Source: an uncultured Chryseobacterium sp.
Lineage (GTDB): Bacteria; Bacteroidota; Bacteroidia; Flavobacteriales; Weeksellaceae
Length of the DNA stretch: 64,000 bases
NCBI GenBank assembly: GCA_913778085.1
Contig: CAJYXJ010000068.1
Location: 29,927 to 93,926, forward strand
Reading direction: 5' to 3'
A program made the position numbers and the translations under genes. This document shows, one piece after another, positions 1-8,028 of the stretch; position 1 is the first letter of the stretch; every line of letters begins with the position of its first letter. The notes under the pieces were generated by a model, which was not told the DNA's origin, ran no database searches, and worked only from the letters and a program-made list of their open reading frames with translations.

Positions 1-392
1 TGCTGCAACGTCGTAAGTTTTGAAAGCATAAAATTCCGGTAATCTTCCATATCTTTTACTCCTATCTTTAAAATGTAATCATAGTCGCCGCTTACGTGAA
101 AGCATTCGGTGACCTCCTGAAGATTCATGACTTCCCTTTCAAACTGGAGGACATATTCTTTTTTGTGCTGGGTTAATTTAATATGGCAAAGCACGATAAA
201 ATTCCGGCTGATTTTCTGCCGGTCCAAAAGGGCTACATATTTGGAAATTACACCTGTATTTTCCATTTTACGGATACGTTCGTACACTGCGGTAACAGAC
301 AAACCGAGTTTATGGGACAGTTCTTTGGTGGTTTGCTTGGAGTCTTCCTGTAAAAAAAGCAGCAGTTTTTTATCCGTTTCATCGAAATTCAT
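1..392 (-). CDS. Lrp/AsnC family transcriptional regulator (C-terminus beyond window)
   Basis: The reading frame starts with ATG at 392 (reverse strand) and runs off the left edge, so about 130 residues are visible. The N-terminus (MNFDETDKKLLLFLQ) followed by a winged HTH and the segment GLSVTAVYERIRKME is the classic Lrp/AsnC DNA-binding domain. The rest begins the RAM/AsnC ligand-binding domain (YILKIGVKDMEDY). Proteins of this family sense amino acids and control amino-acid metabolism genes. It is divergent from the Cys/Met PLP enzyme at 537 across a very AT-rich 144-bp gap, so it probably controls that enzyme and itself (inference). The C-terminal end cannot be judged. Confidence 0.93.
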   Translation of the reverse strand, partial: MNFDETDKKLLLFLQEDSKQTTKELSHKLGLSVTAVYERIRKMENTGVISKYVALLDRQKISRNFIVLCHIKLTQHKKEYVLQFEREVMNLQEVTECFHVSGDYDYILKIGVKDMEDYRNFMLSKLTTLQ

Positions 393-536
393 AGATAATT
401 TTTTGTTAAAATTTTACTTAATCCAAATATAATAAACTTTTTTTCTATTTATTTAAAATTTAATAGATTTATATTCTAATAAATTAAAATTCTATTGTAA
501 TAATTCTTAAGGTTGATCATATTTACAGCATAAAAC
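393..536. promoter_or_regulatory. AT-rich divergent promoter region, probable Lrp-type binding sites
   Basis: This gap between the divergent Lrp-type regulator and the PLP enzyme is about 85 percent A+T and rich in short AT dyads such as aatagattt and attctaataaatt. Lrp-family proteins bind loosely conserved AT-rich dyads, and they commonly regulate a divergent neighbour. No single operator can be defined by eye. Confidence 0.45.
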
Positions 537-1772
537 ATGTACGATATGAAAGACTTTAATGCAGCCAATGAAATTCAGGATTTGCAGTATTTTGGAGAAT
601 TCGGAGGAGTAAATCCTTCAATTTCAGACAGCTCTACTTACACTTTCCTGTCTGCCAAAACAATGTTCGATACTTTTGAAGGCAATGCGGAAGGATGTTA
701 CCTTTATTCCCGCCATTCCTCTCCGATGAACCTGTATCTGTCACAAGCTCTGGCGAAGCTTGAAGACACTGAAGCCGCCAACGTAACAGCTTCAGGAATG
801 GGAGCAATTACCTCCGTACTGATGCAGGTCTGCAAAAGCGGCGACCATATCATCTCAAGCCGGACGATCTATGGAGGAACCTATGCTTTTCTGAAGAATT
901 TTCTTCCCTCTTTTAATATCAGCACGACCTTCGTAGATATCAGCAATTTCGAGTCAATCGAAAATGCCGTTACCGAAAAGACAAAAATTATCTATTGCGA
1001 AAGCGTAAGCAATCCGCTTTTGGAAGTGGCCGACCTTAGAAAATTGGCCGAAATCTGTAAAAAATATAATCTGAAGTTGATCGTCGACAATACGTTTTCT
1101 CCCCTTTCCATTTCTCCCAAATTGCTTGGTGCAGACATCGTCATCCATTCCCTGACGAAATTCATCAACGGAAGCAGCGATACGGTAGGCGGTGTGTATT
1201 GCGGAACTCAGGAATTCATCAATGATACCAAAAATGTAAACTCCGGAGCCTGCATGCTGCTGGGCCCGACTATGGACAGTTTACGCTCGGCAAGTATTTT
1301 AAAAAATCTCAGAACACTTCATATCCGGATGAAACAGCACAGCCATAACGCCATGTATCTGGCCCGGAAATTTGAAGAGGACGGCTTAAGGGTTGTTTAT
1401 CCCGGTTTAAAATCCCATAAAAACCACGAACTGATGAAAAGCATGATGCACAAAGAATACGGATTCGGCGGCTTGCTCACTTTAGATGCCGGAACTACCG
1501 ATAAGGCCAACGAGCTGATGGAACTGATGCAGCAGGAAAACCTCGGCTACCTTGCCGTTAGCTTAGGCTTTTACAAAACTCTATTCTCATGTTCAGGAAG
1601 CTCCACTTCCTCCGAAATCCCGGAAGAGGAACGCACTGCAATGGGAATTTCCGACGGACTGATCCGTTTCTCAATCGGACTGGATCATGACATCGAACGA
1701 ACTTACGAAAAGATGAGAGAATGCATGCTGAAAACAGGTGTTCTCAACCATGAAACCATCTCCATATCCTAA
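537..1772 (+). CDS. PLP-dependent Cys/Met metabolism enzyme (methionine gamma-lyase / cystathionine gamma-synthase type)
   Basis: 411 residues, the usual length of this fold-type I PLP family. Visible landmarks are the YxR segment (Y57-S-R59) that contacts the cofactor phosphate of the partner subunit, SGMGA (86-90), the cofactor aspartate in VDNTF (D184) and the Schiff-base lysine in SLTK (K208). The family performs gamma-elimination or gamma-replacement on methionine, homocysteine or cystathionine. Pairing with a divergent Lrp-type regulator favours a catabolic methionine gamma-lyase, but sequence by eye does not separate the sub-families. ATG 537 is used; ATG 546 is an alternative three codons later. 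A stem-loop with a T tract follows at 1782. Confidence 0.9.
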   Translation: MYDMKDFNAANEIQDLQYFGEFGGVNPSISDSSTYTFLSAKTMFDTFEGNAEGCYLYSRHSSPMNLYLSQALAKLEDTEAANVTASGMGAITSVLMQVCKSGDHIISSRTIYGGTYAFLKNFLPSFNISTTFVDISNFESIENAVTEKTKIIYCESVSNPLLEVADLRKLAEICKKYNLKLIVDNTFSPLSISPKLLGADIVIHSLTKFINGSSDTVGGVYCGTQEFINDTKNVNSGACMLLGPTMDSLRSASILKNLRTLHIRMKQHSHNAMYLARKFEEDGLRVVYPGLKSHKNHELMKSMMHKEYGFGGLLTLDAGTTDKANELMELMQQENLGYLAVSLGFYKTLFSCSGSSTSSEIPEEERTAMGISDGLIRFSIGLDHDIERTYEKMRECMLKTGVLNHETISIS

Positions 1773-1781
1773 TTATTGTAG

Positions 1782-1812
1782 AAAGCTGTTGTTGATTCGA
1801 CAGCTTTTTTAC
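1782..1812 (+). terminator. Rho-independent terminator of the PLP enzyme
   Basis: Stem aaagctg/cagcttt with a loop of about 12 nt, followed by a T-rich tract, just after the stop codon at 1772. Confidence 0.75.
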
Positions 1813-1925
1813 TTTTAAACATGAAGAGCATTAAGTTTTTTCAAGTAGTGATTGTTTTAGGCTTACAAATCCGTTTAATTTACAGAAGCCTATTTTAAAA
1901 TAGCCAAAACATTGAAAATAAACGA

Positions 1926-2930
1926 TCAGCTTTTATGAAAATGGTCCGGGAAAGCTTCTTCAGGTTTCATCCTGAAAATATTTAACAAAACCCAGGATTT
2001 TAAAAATCCGTATCCATAGGAAAACATCTGAATGTAAGTTGCAATGACGGCCATTCCGGTAATGCTGATGTTTTTGGTAACCCACAAGGCATGGAACAGC
2101 ACCATAAATGTATACAGCCCGTAAAAGGCCAGAATGATTCCTTTTCCGAGAATAAAATACTCCAGAAAGCCCATGATGTAGCCCATCAGGAACAAAGTAG
2201 GAAAAGCGAATGAAATTTTTACGTAATCCGGATGCCGCTGGTTGAGGATCGGACGGGCACAGCCGAACTGGTATACCTGTTTTGAAAACTTTCCGAAGTC
2301 TACCCTGCGTTTGTGATATACCGCAATATTATCGAAAAATGCAGTCTTAAAACCATTTTCCCACAGGGTCATCGACAAATCAGGATCTTCGCCGATGCGC
2401 ATTTCGGAAAAGCCTCCCACTTTTTCAAACACTTCTTTCTTAACACCCATATTAAAGCTTCTAGGCTGAAATTTTGAAACCGCTTTTTTACTTCCACGGA
2501 TTCCGCCGGTGGTAAAAACCGAGGTCATGGAATAGGAAATGGCTTTCTGCATGAGGTTAAATCCTTTATGCGCCTTATCTGCACCGCCGAAAGCATCGCA
2601 CGGAATTTCAAGAATATCCTTTTTGATATTTTCGATATAGTCCTTTTCGACAATCACGTCGCTGTCTACAAAAACCAGCCATTCGTTTTCAGCCCTCCGT
2701 GCACCGTAATTTCTTGATAAACCGGGTCCGGAATTATCTTTACGGAAATATTTAATCTTCAAAAATTCGGTAAACTTTTCAATAGTAGGTTTCAGATCGA
2801 TCAGGGAGCCGTCATCTACAATAATGACCTCAAATGCTCTGTCCGTCTGTGCAGTAAGAGAATTCAGGAGCTCAAAAAGTTCGTCTCGACGGTTAAAAAT
2901 GGCAACAATGATGGAAATGGTAGGCTTCAA
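1926..2930 (-). CDS. Family 2 glycosyltransferase with C-terminal membrane segments
   Basis: 334 residues. The N-terminus (ISIIVAIFNRRDEL) and the DDGS motif (39-42) form the GT-A nucleotide-sugar fold, and D89-S-D91 is the metal-binding DxD. Downstream, a GEDPDLS segment corresponds to the ED of the catalytic base. Residues from about 240 hold two hydrophobic stretches, so the enzyme is probably anchored at the inner membrane and transfers sugars to a lipid or polysaccharide acceptor; the acceptor is unknown. There is no in-frame ATG near the conserved start. The only plausible initiator is TTG at 2930, supported by a promoter just upstream (TTG, 19 nt, TAATTTTG). Confidence 0.88.
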   Translation of the reverse strand: MKPTISIIVAIFNRRDELFELLNSLTAQTDRAFEVIIVDDGSLIDLKPTIEKFTEFLKIKYFRKDNSGPGLSRNYGARRAENEWLVFVDSDVIVEKDYIENIKKDILEIPCDAFGGADKAHKGFNLMQKAISYSMTSVFTTGGIRGSKKAVSKFQPRSFNMGVKKEVFEKVGGFSEMRIGEDPDLSMTLWENGFKTAFFDNIAVYHKRRVDFGKFSKQVYQFGCARPILNQRHPDYVKISFAFPTLFLMGYIMGFLEYFILGKGIILAFYGLYTFMVLFHALWVTKNISITGMAVIATYIQMFSYGYGFLKSWVLLNIFRMKPEEAFPDHFHKS

Positions 2931-2944
2931 ATCTGAAAATTTTT

Positions 2945-2974
2945 CAAAATTACTTATTAAAGGAGAATGCGCAA
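2945..2974 (-). promoter_or_regulatory. Bacteroidota-type promoter of the glycosyltransferase
   Basis: On the reverse strand a TAATTTTG box (complement of 2945-2952) lies 14 nt before the TTG start codon, with a TTG element 19 nt further upstream. This fits the TTG-N17-23-TAnnTTTG consensus of Flavobacteriia. Confidence 0.6.
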
Positions 2975-3871
2975 AGTATTTATGATATTTTATAAACAGG
3001 AAATTTCTTCAGATCGTATTCAATGGATGAAGTATTAGAAATTAATTGGTTTTGCGTTTTGAATAACCATCAACCTCAGCTTAATAACTATACATATTAT
3101 CAAGCTGAAAGTCTTGAAACCACAGGAATTATTATTTAATGATACCGGCTACGTATGAAAATCTTTCGAGAACCTCAGGATGACACAACGCTAATACTAA
3201 CCTGAATTATGTTCCGTAAAAATATACAGCCATTTAATACTGCATATACGCACTGTCAGGCTGAGGCTCTCGAAGCCACCACTAAAGCTGTGCGAAAATC
3301 CTTCGATAGCCTCAGGATGACACAACGCTAATACTAACCGGGATTATGTTCCGTAAAAATATACACCATTTTAATTCAAACCAAACTGCATGTACGCACT
3401 GTTAGGCTGAGGCTCTCGAAGCCACCACTAAAGCTGTGCGAAAATCCTTCGAGAGCCTCAGGATGACACAACGCTAATACTAACCGGGATTATGTTCCGT
3501 AAAAATATACAGCCATTTAATACTGCATGTACGCACTGTCAGGCTGAGGCTCTCGAAGCCACCACTAAAGGTGTGCGAAAATCCTTCGATAGCCTCAGGA
3601 TGACACAACGCTAATACTAACCTGAATTATGTTCCGTAAAAATATACAGCCATTTAATACTGCATATACGCACTGTCAGGCTGAGGCTCTCGAAGCCACC
3701 ACTAAAGGTGTGCGAAAATCCTTCGAGAGCCTCAGGATGACACAACGCTAATACTACCTGAATTATGTTTCATAAAAATATACTGCCATTTAATACTGCA
3801 TGTACGCACTGTCAGGCTGAGGCTCTCGAAGCCTTTCCGCAAATATTTATATCTTTAATTAAAAATACAAT
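2975..3871. repeat. Array of palindromic REP-like elements, period 137-146 bp
   Basis: A left arm (TGTCAGGCTGAGGCTCTCGAA) and a right arm (TTCGAGAGCCTCAGGATGACA) that are imperfect reverse complements recur around a loop of about 19 nt containing actaaagctgtgcg. Left/right arm pairs lie at about 3254/3297, 3400/3443, 3537/3580 and 3674/3717, with a degenerate first copy at 3101/3161. Between pairs is a conserved spacer of about 70 nt (caacgctaatactaacc ... catgtacgcac). The right-arm end repeats at 3181, 3318, 3464, 3601 and 3738, giving steps of 137 or 146 bp. A further left arm at 3810-3833 opens the element that contains the GIY-YIG gene. No protein-coding gene lies in this stretch. Confidence 0.9.
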
Positions 3872-4213
3872 ATGAAAAGATACTACGTTTACATTCTCAA
3901 ATGTTCTGATAATTCATATTATACCGGTGTTACAAATGATATTGAAAAGAGAATACAATACCATACAGAAGGTATCAATCCTGATTCATACACTTACTCA
4001 AGAAGACCTGTCGAATTGGTTTTTCACACAGAATTTAATGACGTGAACCAAGCCATTGCCTTTGAAAAGCAGGTAAAAGGATGGAGCAGAAAAAAGAAAG
4101 AAGCGATCATTAATGATGAATGGGAAAAACTTCCCAACTTATCAAAAAGAAGAAAACCAAATACATAATAGTTGGCAGTATCTGAAAAATCCTTTGAGAG
4201 CCTCAGGATGACA
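3810..4213 (+). mobile_element. Long palindromic element carrying a GIY-YIG gene in its loop
   Basis: The left arm (3810-3833) lies 38 bp before the GIY-YIG start codon, and the right arm (4188-4213) about 20 bp after its stop. The same two arms in neighbouring short copies are separated by only about 19 nt. The gene therefore sits exactly where the hairpin loop is in the short copies. A second long element with the same layout, inverted, lies at 20123-20518. I read this as the gene-carrying form of a REP-like family (inference). Confidence 0.7.
3872..4168 (+). CDS. GIY-YIG nuclease domain protein, repeat-associated copy 1
   Basis: 98 residues, a stand-alone GIY-YIG domain of the small YhbQ/UPF0213-like size. 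The GIY element appears as YVYIL (5-9) and the YIG element as YTG (17-19). R27 and a glutamate in AFEKQVKGWS fit the catalytic arginine and metal-binding glutamate. The family cuts DNA, or is presumed to. The gene lies between the two arms of a REP-like palindrome. The paralogue at 20161-20457 differs at five residues (I28M, E33A, I35M, V47I, T98R) but at about 27 synonymous codons, so the protein seems to be kept by selection. A role in spreading the palindromes is inference; a solo repair or housekeeping nuclease is the alternative. Confidence 0.85.
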   Translation: MKRYYVYILKCSDNSYYTGVTNDIEKRIQYHTEGINPDSYTYSRRPVELVFHTEFNDVNQAIAFEKQVKGWSRKKKEAIINDEWEKLPNLSKRRKPNT

Positions 4214-4490
4214 CAACGCTAATACTAACCGGGATTATGTTCCATTTAAATAAACAACCATTTAATTCAAACCAAACTACATGTACGCACTGTCAGGCTG
4301 AGACTCCAAGCCACCTTACTACAATAAAGAAATCATGATCAATGATACTGGTGACGTATGAAAATCCTTCAAGAACCTCAGGATGACACAACGCTAATAC
4401 TAACCGGAATTATATTCCATTTAAATAAACAACCATTTAATTCAAACCAAACTGCATGTACGCACTGTCAGGCTGAGGCTCTCGAAGCCA
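4169..4490. repeat. Further REP-like palindromes, long-loop class
   Basis: After the right arm at 4188-4213 there is a complete copy (left arm about 4291, right arm about 4363-4388) whose loop is about 50 nt and contains atcatgatcaatgatac. A last left arm at 4466-4489 is followed by the same loop, but the right arm is lost near 4550, where the terminator of the next gene begins. The degenerate copy at 3101-3185 has a related loop end (aatgatacc ... acgtatgaaaat). The array therefore mixes short-loop, long-loop and gene-loop copies. Confidence 0.85.
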
Positions 4491-4548
4491 CCTTACTACA
4501 AAGCACTGCATAAAGAAATCATGATCAATGATACTTGTGACGTATGAA

Positions 4549-4572
4549 AACCTTCCGCAATGCGAAAGGTTT
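4549..4572 (-). terminator. Terminator of the THUMP methyltransferase
   Basis: On the reverse strand the sequence forms a stem aacctttcgc/gcggaaggtt and is followed by a short T run, directly after the stop codon at 4580. Confidence 0.65.
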
Positions 4573-4579
4573 ATCATTA

Positions 4580-5740
4580 TTAATTTTCCAATTTATGTAC
4601 TTTTTTCGTGCCCTCGTACATTTCATACTGCAGAAAACGGGTTTCCAGTTTCCCATTGAAAAGCTTGATCTTTCTCGACGGGCGGAGACCGATTTTCTTC
4701 ACCGCTTCCAGGTCGGATGAGATCAGCCAGGCCAATGTATTTGGGTAATGGGTTTTAAAGGTATCCCCTATTTTTTTGTAGAAATCATCATCATTAATGG
4801 AGATTCTCTCATCGTATGGCGGATTGAATACCATCAGCAACGGGAAAAGTTCTTTTTTGGAATCGAAGAAATTCTGCTTTTTCACTTCGATCACGTCTTC
4901 CATTTCCGCAGCTTCGATATTTATTCTTGCGGCATTCAGCATTCGGGCATCAATGTCGTAGCCGATGATTTTTCCGGTAAATTCCTTCACCCGGTTGATA
5001 CGGAATTCCTTGATTTTCTTAAATAGGTCGGCATCATAATTTTTCCAGTTCTGGAAGGCAAATCCTCTTCTGAAAATCTGTGCCGGCAGGTCCAGGGCAA
5101 TCATGGCCGCTTCGATAAGAAGAGTTCCGGAACCGCACATCGGATCGAGGAAATTCCCTTTTCCGTCCCATCCCGCCAATTGCAGCATTCCGCTTGCCAG
5201 TACTTCGTTGATCGGTGCTTCCCCCTGCTCTCTTCGGTATCCCCTTTTAAACAAAGGATCGCCAGAGGAATCCAGAGAAATGGTAATCAGTTCACGGTCG
5301 ATATGAAGGTGGAACTTAATATCCGGGTTCCGGGTTTCCACATTCGGGCGTCTTTTGAATTTATCCTGAAAATAGTCTACGATCGCATCCTTCATCTTTA
5401 AGGTGACAAACTGCGAGTGCTTGAACGTTTCGGAATTTACCGTCGAATCAATGGCAAACGATTGATCCACATCCATAAAATCTTCCCAGTTGAATTTGAA
5501 TAGACGATCGTAAAACTGGTGCTGGTTGAAAGCTTTAAATTCATGGATGGGAACCAAGATTTTCAGCGCCGTTCTGGCAGAGTAATTAATCTTATATAAA
5601 AAACCCAAATCACCTTCACAGTTCACGGCACGGTTTTTTACTTCAACCTTCCGTCCGCCCAGCTTTTTAAGCTCTTCCGCAAGAATCTGCTCCAATCCGA
5701 AGAATGTTTTTATCTGGATCTGTATATTTTCTGTATTCAT
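4580..5740 (-). CDS. THUMP-domain class I SAM-dependent RNA methyltransferase (RlmL N-terminal-like)
   Basis: 386 residues. The N-terminal part (about 1-160) is a ferredoxin-like plus THUMP RNA-binding region, and the C-terminal part is a Rossmann methyltransferase. Motif I reads FLDPMCGSGTLLIEAA, and the catalytic NPPY is in VFNPPYDERI. This is the architecture of the RlmL N-terminal half / YpsC group that makes N2-methylguanosine in 23S rRNA; the exact target base is inferred. It is divergent from the SAM methyltransferase at 5863. The -7 box TATTTTTG (complement of 5745-5752) ends only 4 nt before ATG, so the mRNA is probably leaderless. Confidence 0.9.
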   Translation of the reverse strand: MNTENIQIQIKTFFGLEQILAEELKKLGGRKVEVKNRAVNCEGDLGFLYKINYSARTALKILVPIHEFKAFNQHQFYDRLFKFNWEDFMDVDQSFAIDSTVNSETFKHSQFVTLKMKDAIVDYFQDKFKRRPNVETRNPDIKFHLHIDRELITISLDSSGDPLFKRGYRREQGEAPINEVLASGMLQLAGWDGKGNFLDPMCGSGTLLIEAAMIALDLPAQIFRRGFAFQNWKNYDADLFKKIKEFRINRVKEFTGKIIGYDIDARMLNAARINIEAAEMEDVIEVKKQNFFDSKKELFPLLMVFNPPYDERISINDDDFYKKIGDTFKTHYPNTLAWLISSDLEAVKKIGLRPSRKIKLFNGKLETRFLQYEMYEGTKKVHKLEN

Positions 5741-5862
5741 AATGCAAAAATACGATTTTAGTTGTTGGTTATCAGCTTACCGGTAAGAGAAATCGCTGCA
5801 AGCTGTAAAAACCATGGGTTAACCGCTGTGGACGGTAGGCCAAAAAACACTATTTTTGCAGC
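5741..5862. promoter_or_regulatory. Divergent promoters with -7 boxes 4 nt from both start codons
   Basis: TATTTTTG occurs on the reverse strand (5745-5752) and on the forward strand (5851-5858). Each ends four bases before its ATG (5740 and 5863). Because Bacteroidota transcription starts a few bases after TAnnTTTG, both transcripts should start at or next to the start codon. No clear TTG element can be placed at ideal spacing for either. Confidence 0.6.
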
Positions 5863-6591
5863 ATGGAATGGTTTGAATCTTGGTTTGATACCCCTTATTA
5901 TCATCTTCTGTACAGTAACAGAGACTATACGGAAGCAGAAAACTTCATCATAAAACTTACGGAAGACCTACAGCTGCCTAAAAATTCCAGGATTATTGAT
6001 CTGGCATGCGGTAAAGGACGGCATTCGGTTTTCCTGAATAAGCTTGGCTATGACGTTTTGGGACTTGATCTTTCCAGACAAAGCATTGAATTCGATAAGC
6101 AGTTTGAAAACCAGACTTTGCTGTTCGACGTTCACGATATGCGGAACCCGATCGATGCCGATCCGATGGACGCGGTTTTCAACCTTTTCACCAGCTTCGG
6201 CTATTTCGATGATGAGAACGACGATAAAAAGGTTTTCCAGTCGGTATACAATGTTCTGAAGCCCGGCGGTTATTTTGTTCTTGATTATCTGAATGAAGAA
6301 TTCGTAAGAAAAAGCATCGTTCCGGAATCTATCGTAACAAGAGGAAATATCGAATTTAAGATCTTAAAAAAAATCCAGGGACGGCATATTGTAAAAGATA
6401 TCAGCTTCGAGACAGACGGAAAGCATTTTCATTTTTTTGAAAAAGTAAAACTCCACACACTGGAAGCCATCAATTCTTATGCTGCGGAATGCGGCTTTGA
6501 AAGAATAAAAATCTGGGGCGACTATCAGCTCAACGAATTTAATAAAGAGACATCCACTCGTTGCATTAATTTATTCAGAAAAAAATCATGA
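5863..6591 (+). CDS. Class I SAM-dependent methyltransferase
   Basis: 242 residues. The SAM-binding motif I is IIDLACGKGRHSVFL (about 45-59), followed by the acidic end of strand beta-2 in VLGLDLS. A late segment VLKPGGYFVLDY fits motif IV/V of the methyltransferase_11/25 group. The substrate cannot be told from the sequence; small-molecule methylation is usual for this size. Its stop overlaps the start of the ZIP transporter by four bases (ATGA), so the two are translated together. The gene probably has a leaderless transcript. Confidence 0.88.
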   Translation: MEWFESWFDTPYYHLLYSNRDYTEAENFIIKLTEDLQLPKNSRIIDLACGKGRHSVFLNKLGYDVLGLDLSRQSIEFDKQFENQTLLFDVHDMRNPIDADPMDAVFNLFTSFGYFDDENDDKKVFQSVYNVLKPGGYFVLDYLNEEFVRKSIVPESIVTRGNIEFKILKKIQGRHIVKDISFETDGKHFHFFEKVKLHTLEAINSYAAECGFERIKIWGDYQLNEFNKETSTRCINLFRKKS

Positions 6592-7319
6592 TTACGGTAA
6601 TTTTACTGATCGCTAGTGTAATGGCTGGGGTATTTCTGGGAAAGCATTTCGGTAAAAAAGAAAAACTGGCAAAAAATTTACTCATCCTCAGCGCCGGATT
6701 TCTGATTACGGTATGCCTTAACGAAGTCTTTCCTCAGGTCTACACTGCAGAAACAGGAAGCAGCCTCGGGATTTTCGTGATCGGCGGGGTTTTGTTACAG
6801 ATGATTCTTGAAGCGCTGACCAAAGGTTTTGAGCATGGTCATTTCCACCACCACAGCGAACATAACATCCTTCCTGTGGCACTGATGGTCGGACTCTTCA
6901 TCCATGCTTTTATAGAAGGCATTCCTCTGGCCAATGAAGAATATGATTTTTCACCTTATCTCTTAGGGATCGTGTTTCATAATCTGCCGATCTCATTTAT
7001 CCTGGGGGCATTTTTATTCAACAGAACCCATGAATCAAAATCGGCTCCTTCATACCCTTCTCTGCTGATTGTTGCTTTATTCGCCTTAGCATCACCCATG
7101 GGAATGCTGTTGGGAAACTATTTCAATCCCGATCTACAGCCTTATTTCCTTGCGATTGTCGGGGGGATCTTCCTGCATATTTCATCCGTTATTATTTTTG
7201 AAAGCAATAAAAACCACAACATCGACTGGATGAAAATCGGACTGGTTATTTTAGGCGTTTCCCTGGCGTTGGTAATGCATCTTTTTCACAATCATTCTCC
7301 TTTGGGACACCAACATTAG
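6588..7319 (+). CDS. ZIP family divalent metal transporter
   Basis: 243 residues, strongly hydrophobic with seven or eight membrane segments. A His-rich loop (HGHFHHHSEH, about 84-93) lies between the third and fourth segments. The conserved metal-site helices appear as LFIHAFIEGIPLA and IVFHNLPISFILG, the HxxxEG and HNxP patterns of ZIP proteins. A second His cluster ends the protein (HLFHNHS ... HQH). ZIP proteins move zinc, iron or manganese into the cytoplasm; the metal here is not determined. It is co-translated with the preceding methyltransferase, a link whose meaning is unclear. Confidence 0.9.
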   Translation: MITVILLIASVMAGVFLGKHFGKKEKLAKNLLILSAGFLITVCLNEVFPQVYTAETGSSLGIFVIGGVLLQMILEALTKGFEHGHFHHHSEHNILPVALMVGLFIHAFIEGIPLANEEYDFSPYLLGIVFHNLPISFILGAFLFNRTHESKSAPSYPSLLIVALFALASPMGMLLGNYFNPDLQPYFLAIVGGIFLHISSVIIFESNKNHNIDWMKIGLVILGVSLALVMHLFHNHSPLGHQH

Positions 7320-8028
7320 TTTAAAGCGGGCTCTAAAAAGGCTGGAATAGAGAACCCGGATGCGGTATTTTTCTGCTGTTAACACCTGTTATTAAGAATC
7401 TCTCTTATCAAATCGCTTTATTTATTCTTTGACAAATAATTATAATCAAACTTAAATTTGACTGTATTTAATTTGTTTTTAACCGTTTATTGAAATAAAA
7501 AACTGAAGTTCAGTTTGGTAAATCGGCAGTTTAAATACAGTTCCTATAAGTAACAGATGATCTAATTCATACCTTTGATCGGAATGTTAAAAGGAGAAAA
7601 TTTCAGTACCCAGCCCATTGATTCGGTTTCTAATTCGAGTTCAAGTGAGTCTAAAAACATTTCTCATATACCAGGTTTACGCCTTGCTAACTTAACGTGA
7701 ACTCGAAGAAGAACCGGAGTTAACAGGCTGGAAGAGGGATGCCGGATGCCGGAAGTCTTTCTTGTCAAAAATAGATCCGGAGGTCTTGATAATCAAACAA
7801 ATATTTTGTTGTTCTATCAGAGAAAATTCTTATTTAATGCTGAATTAAATAGCCTTACACCAAGGTCTGATTTATATGTGATATTGATATGGCCGAATTC
7901 ACGTTAACTTAACTCACTAAAAATAATTTGTACATCGTAAAATGCTTATTAATTGACTATAAACATAAAAAAGGCCCTGAATACATTAACTCAGGGTCTT
8001 TTTATTTTATTTTTTAATTCCGTTCAGA
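7320..8028. other. Non-coding stretch with decayed dispersed repeats
   Basis: No convincing gene. Two copies of a dispersed repeat are present: 7341-7366 (ggctggaatagagaacccgg) and 7726-7752 (ggctggaagagggatgccgg). A third, inverted, copy is at 30602-30630. An imperfect inverted pair (aacttaacgtgaactcg near 7688 and its complement-like partner near 7895) encloses about 200 bp and may mark an old insertion. Confidence 0.6.
7973..8005 (-). terminator. Terminator of the outer-membrane protein gene
   Basis: Stem with ccctga (7975-7980) and tcaggg (7991-7996), extended by wobble pairs. Read on the reverse strand it sits just after the stop at 8029 and is followed by ttttttatg. On the forward strand it is also followed by T-rich sequence, so it may act both ways. 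Confidence 0.7.

Noticed and set aside
2975-4490. CRISPR array
   Set aside because: Units of 137-146 bp with a palindromic core and conserved spacer are not CRISPR-like; no unique spacers and no cas genes.
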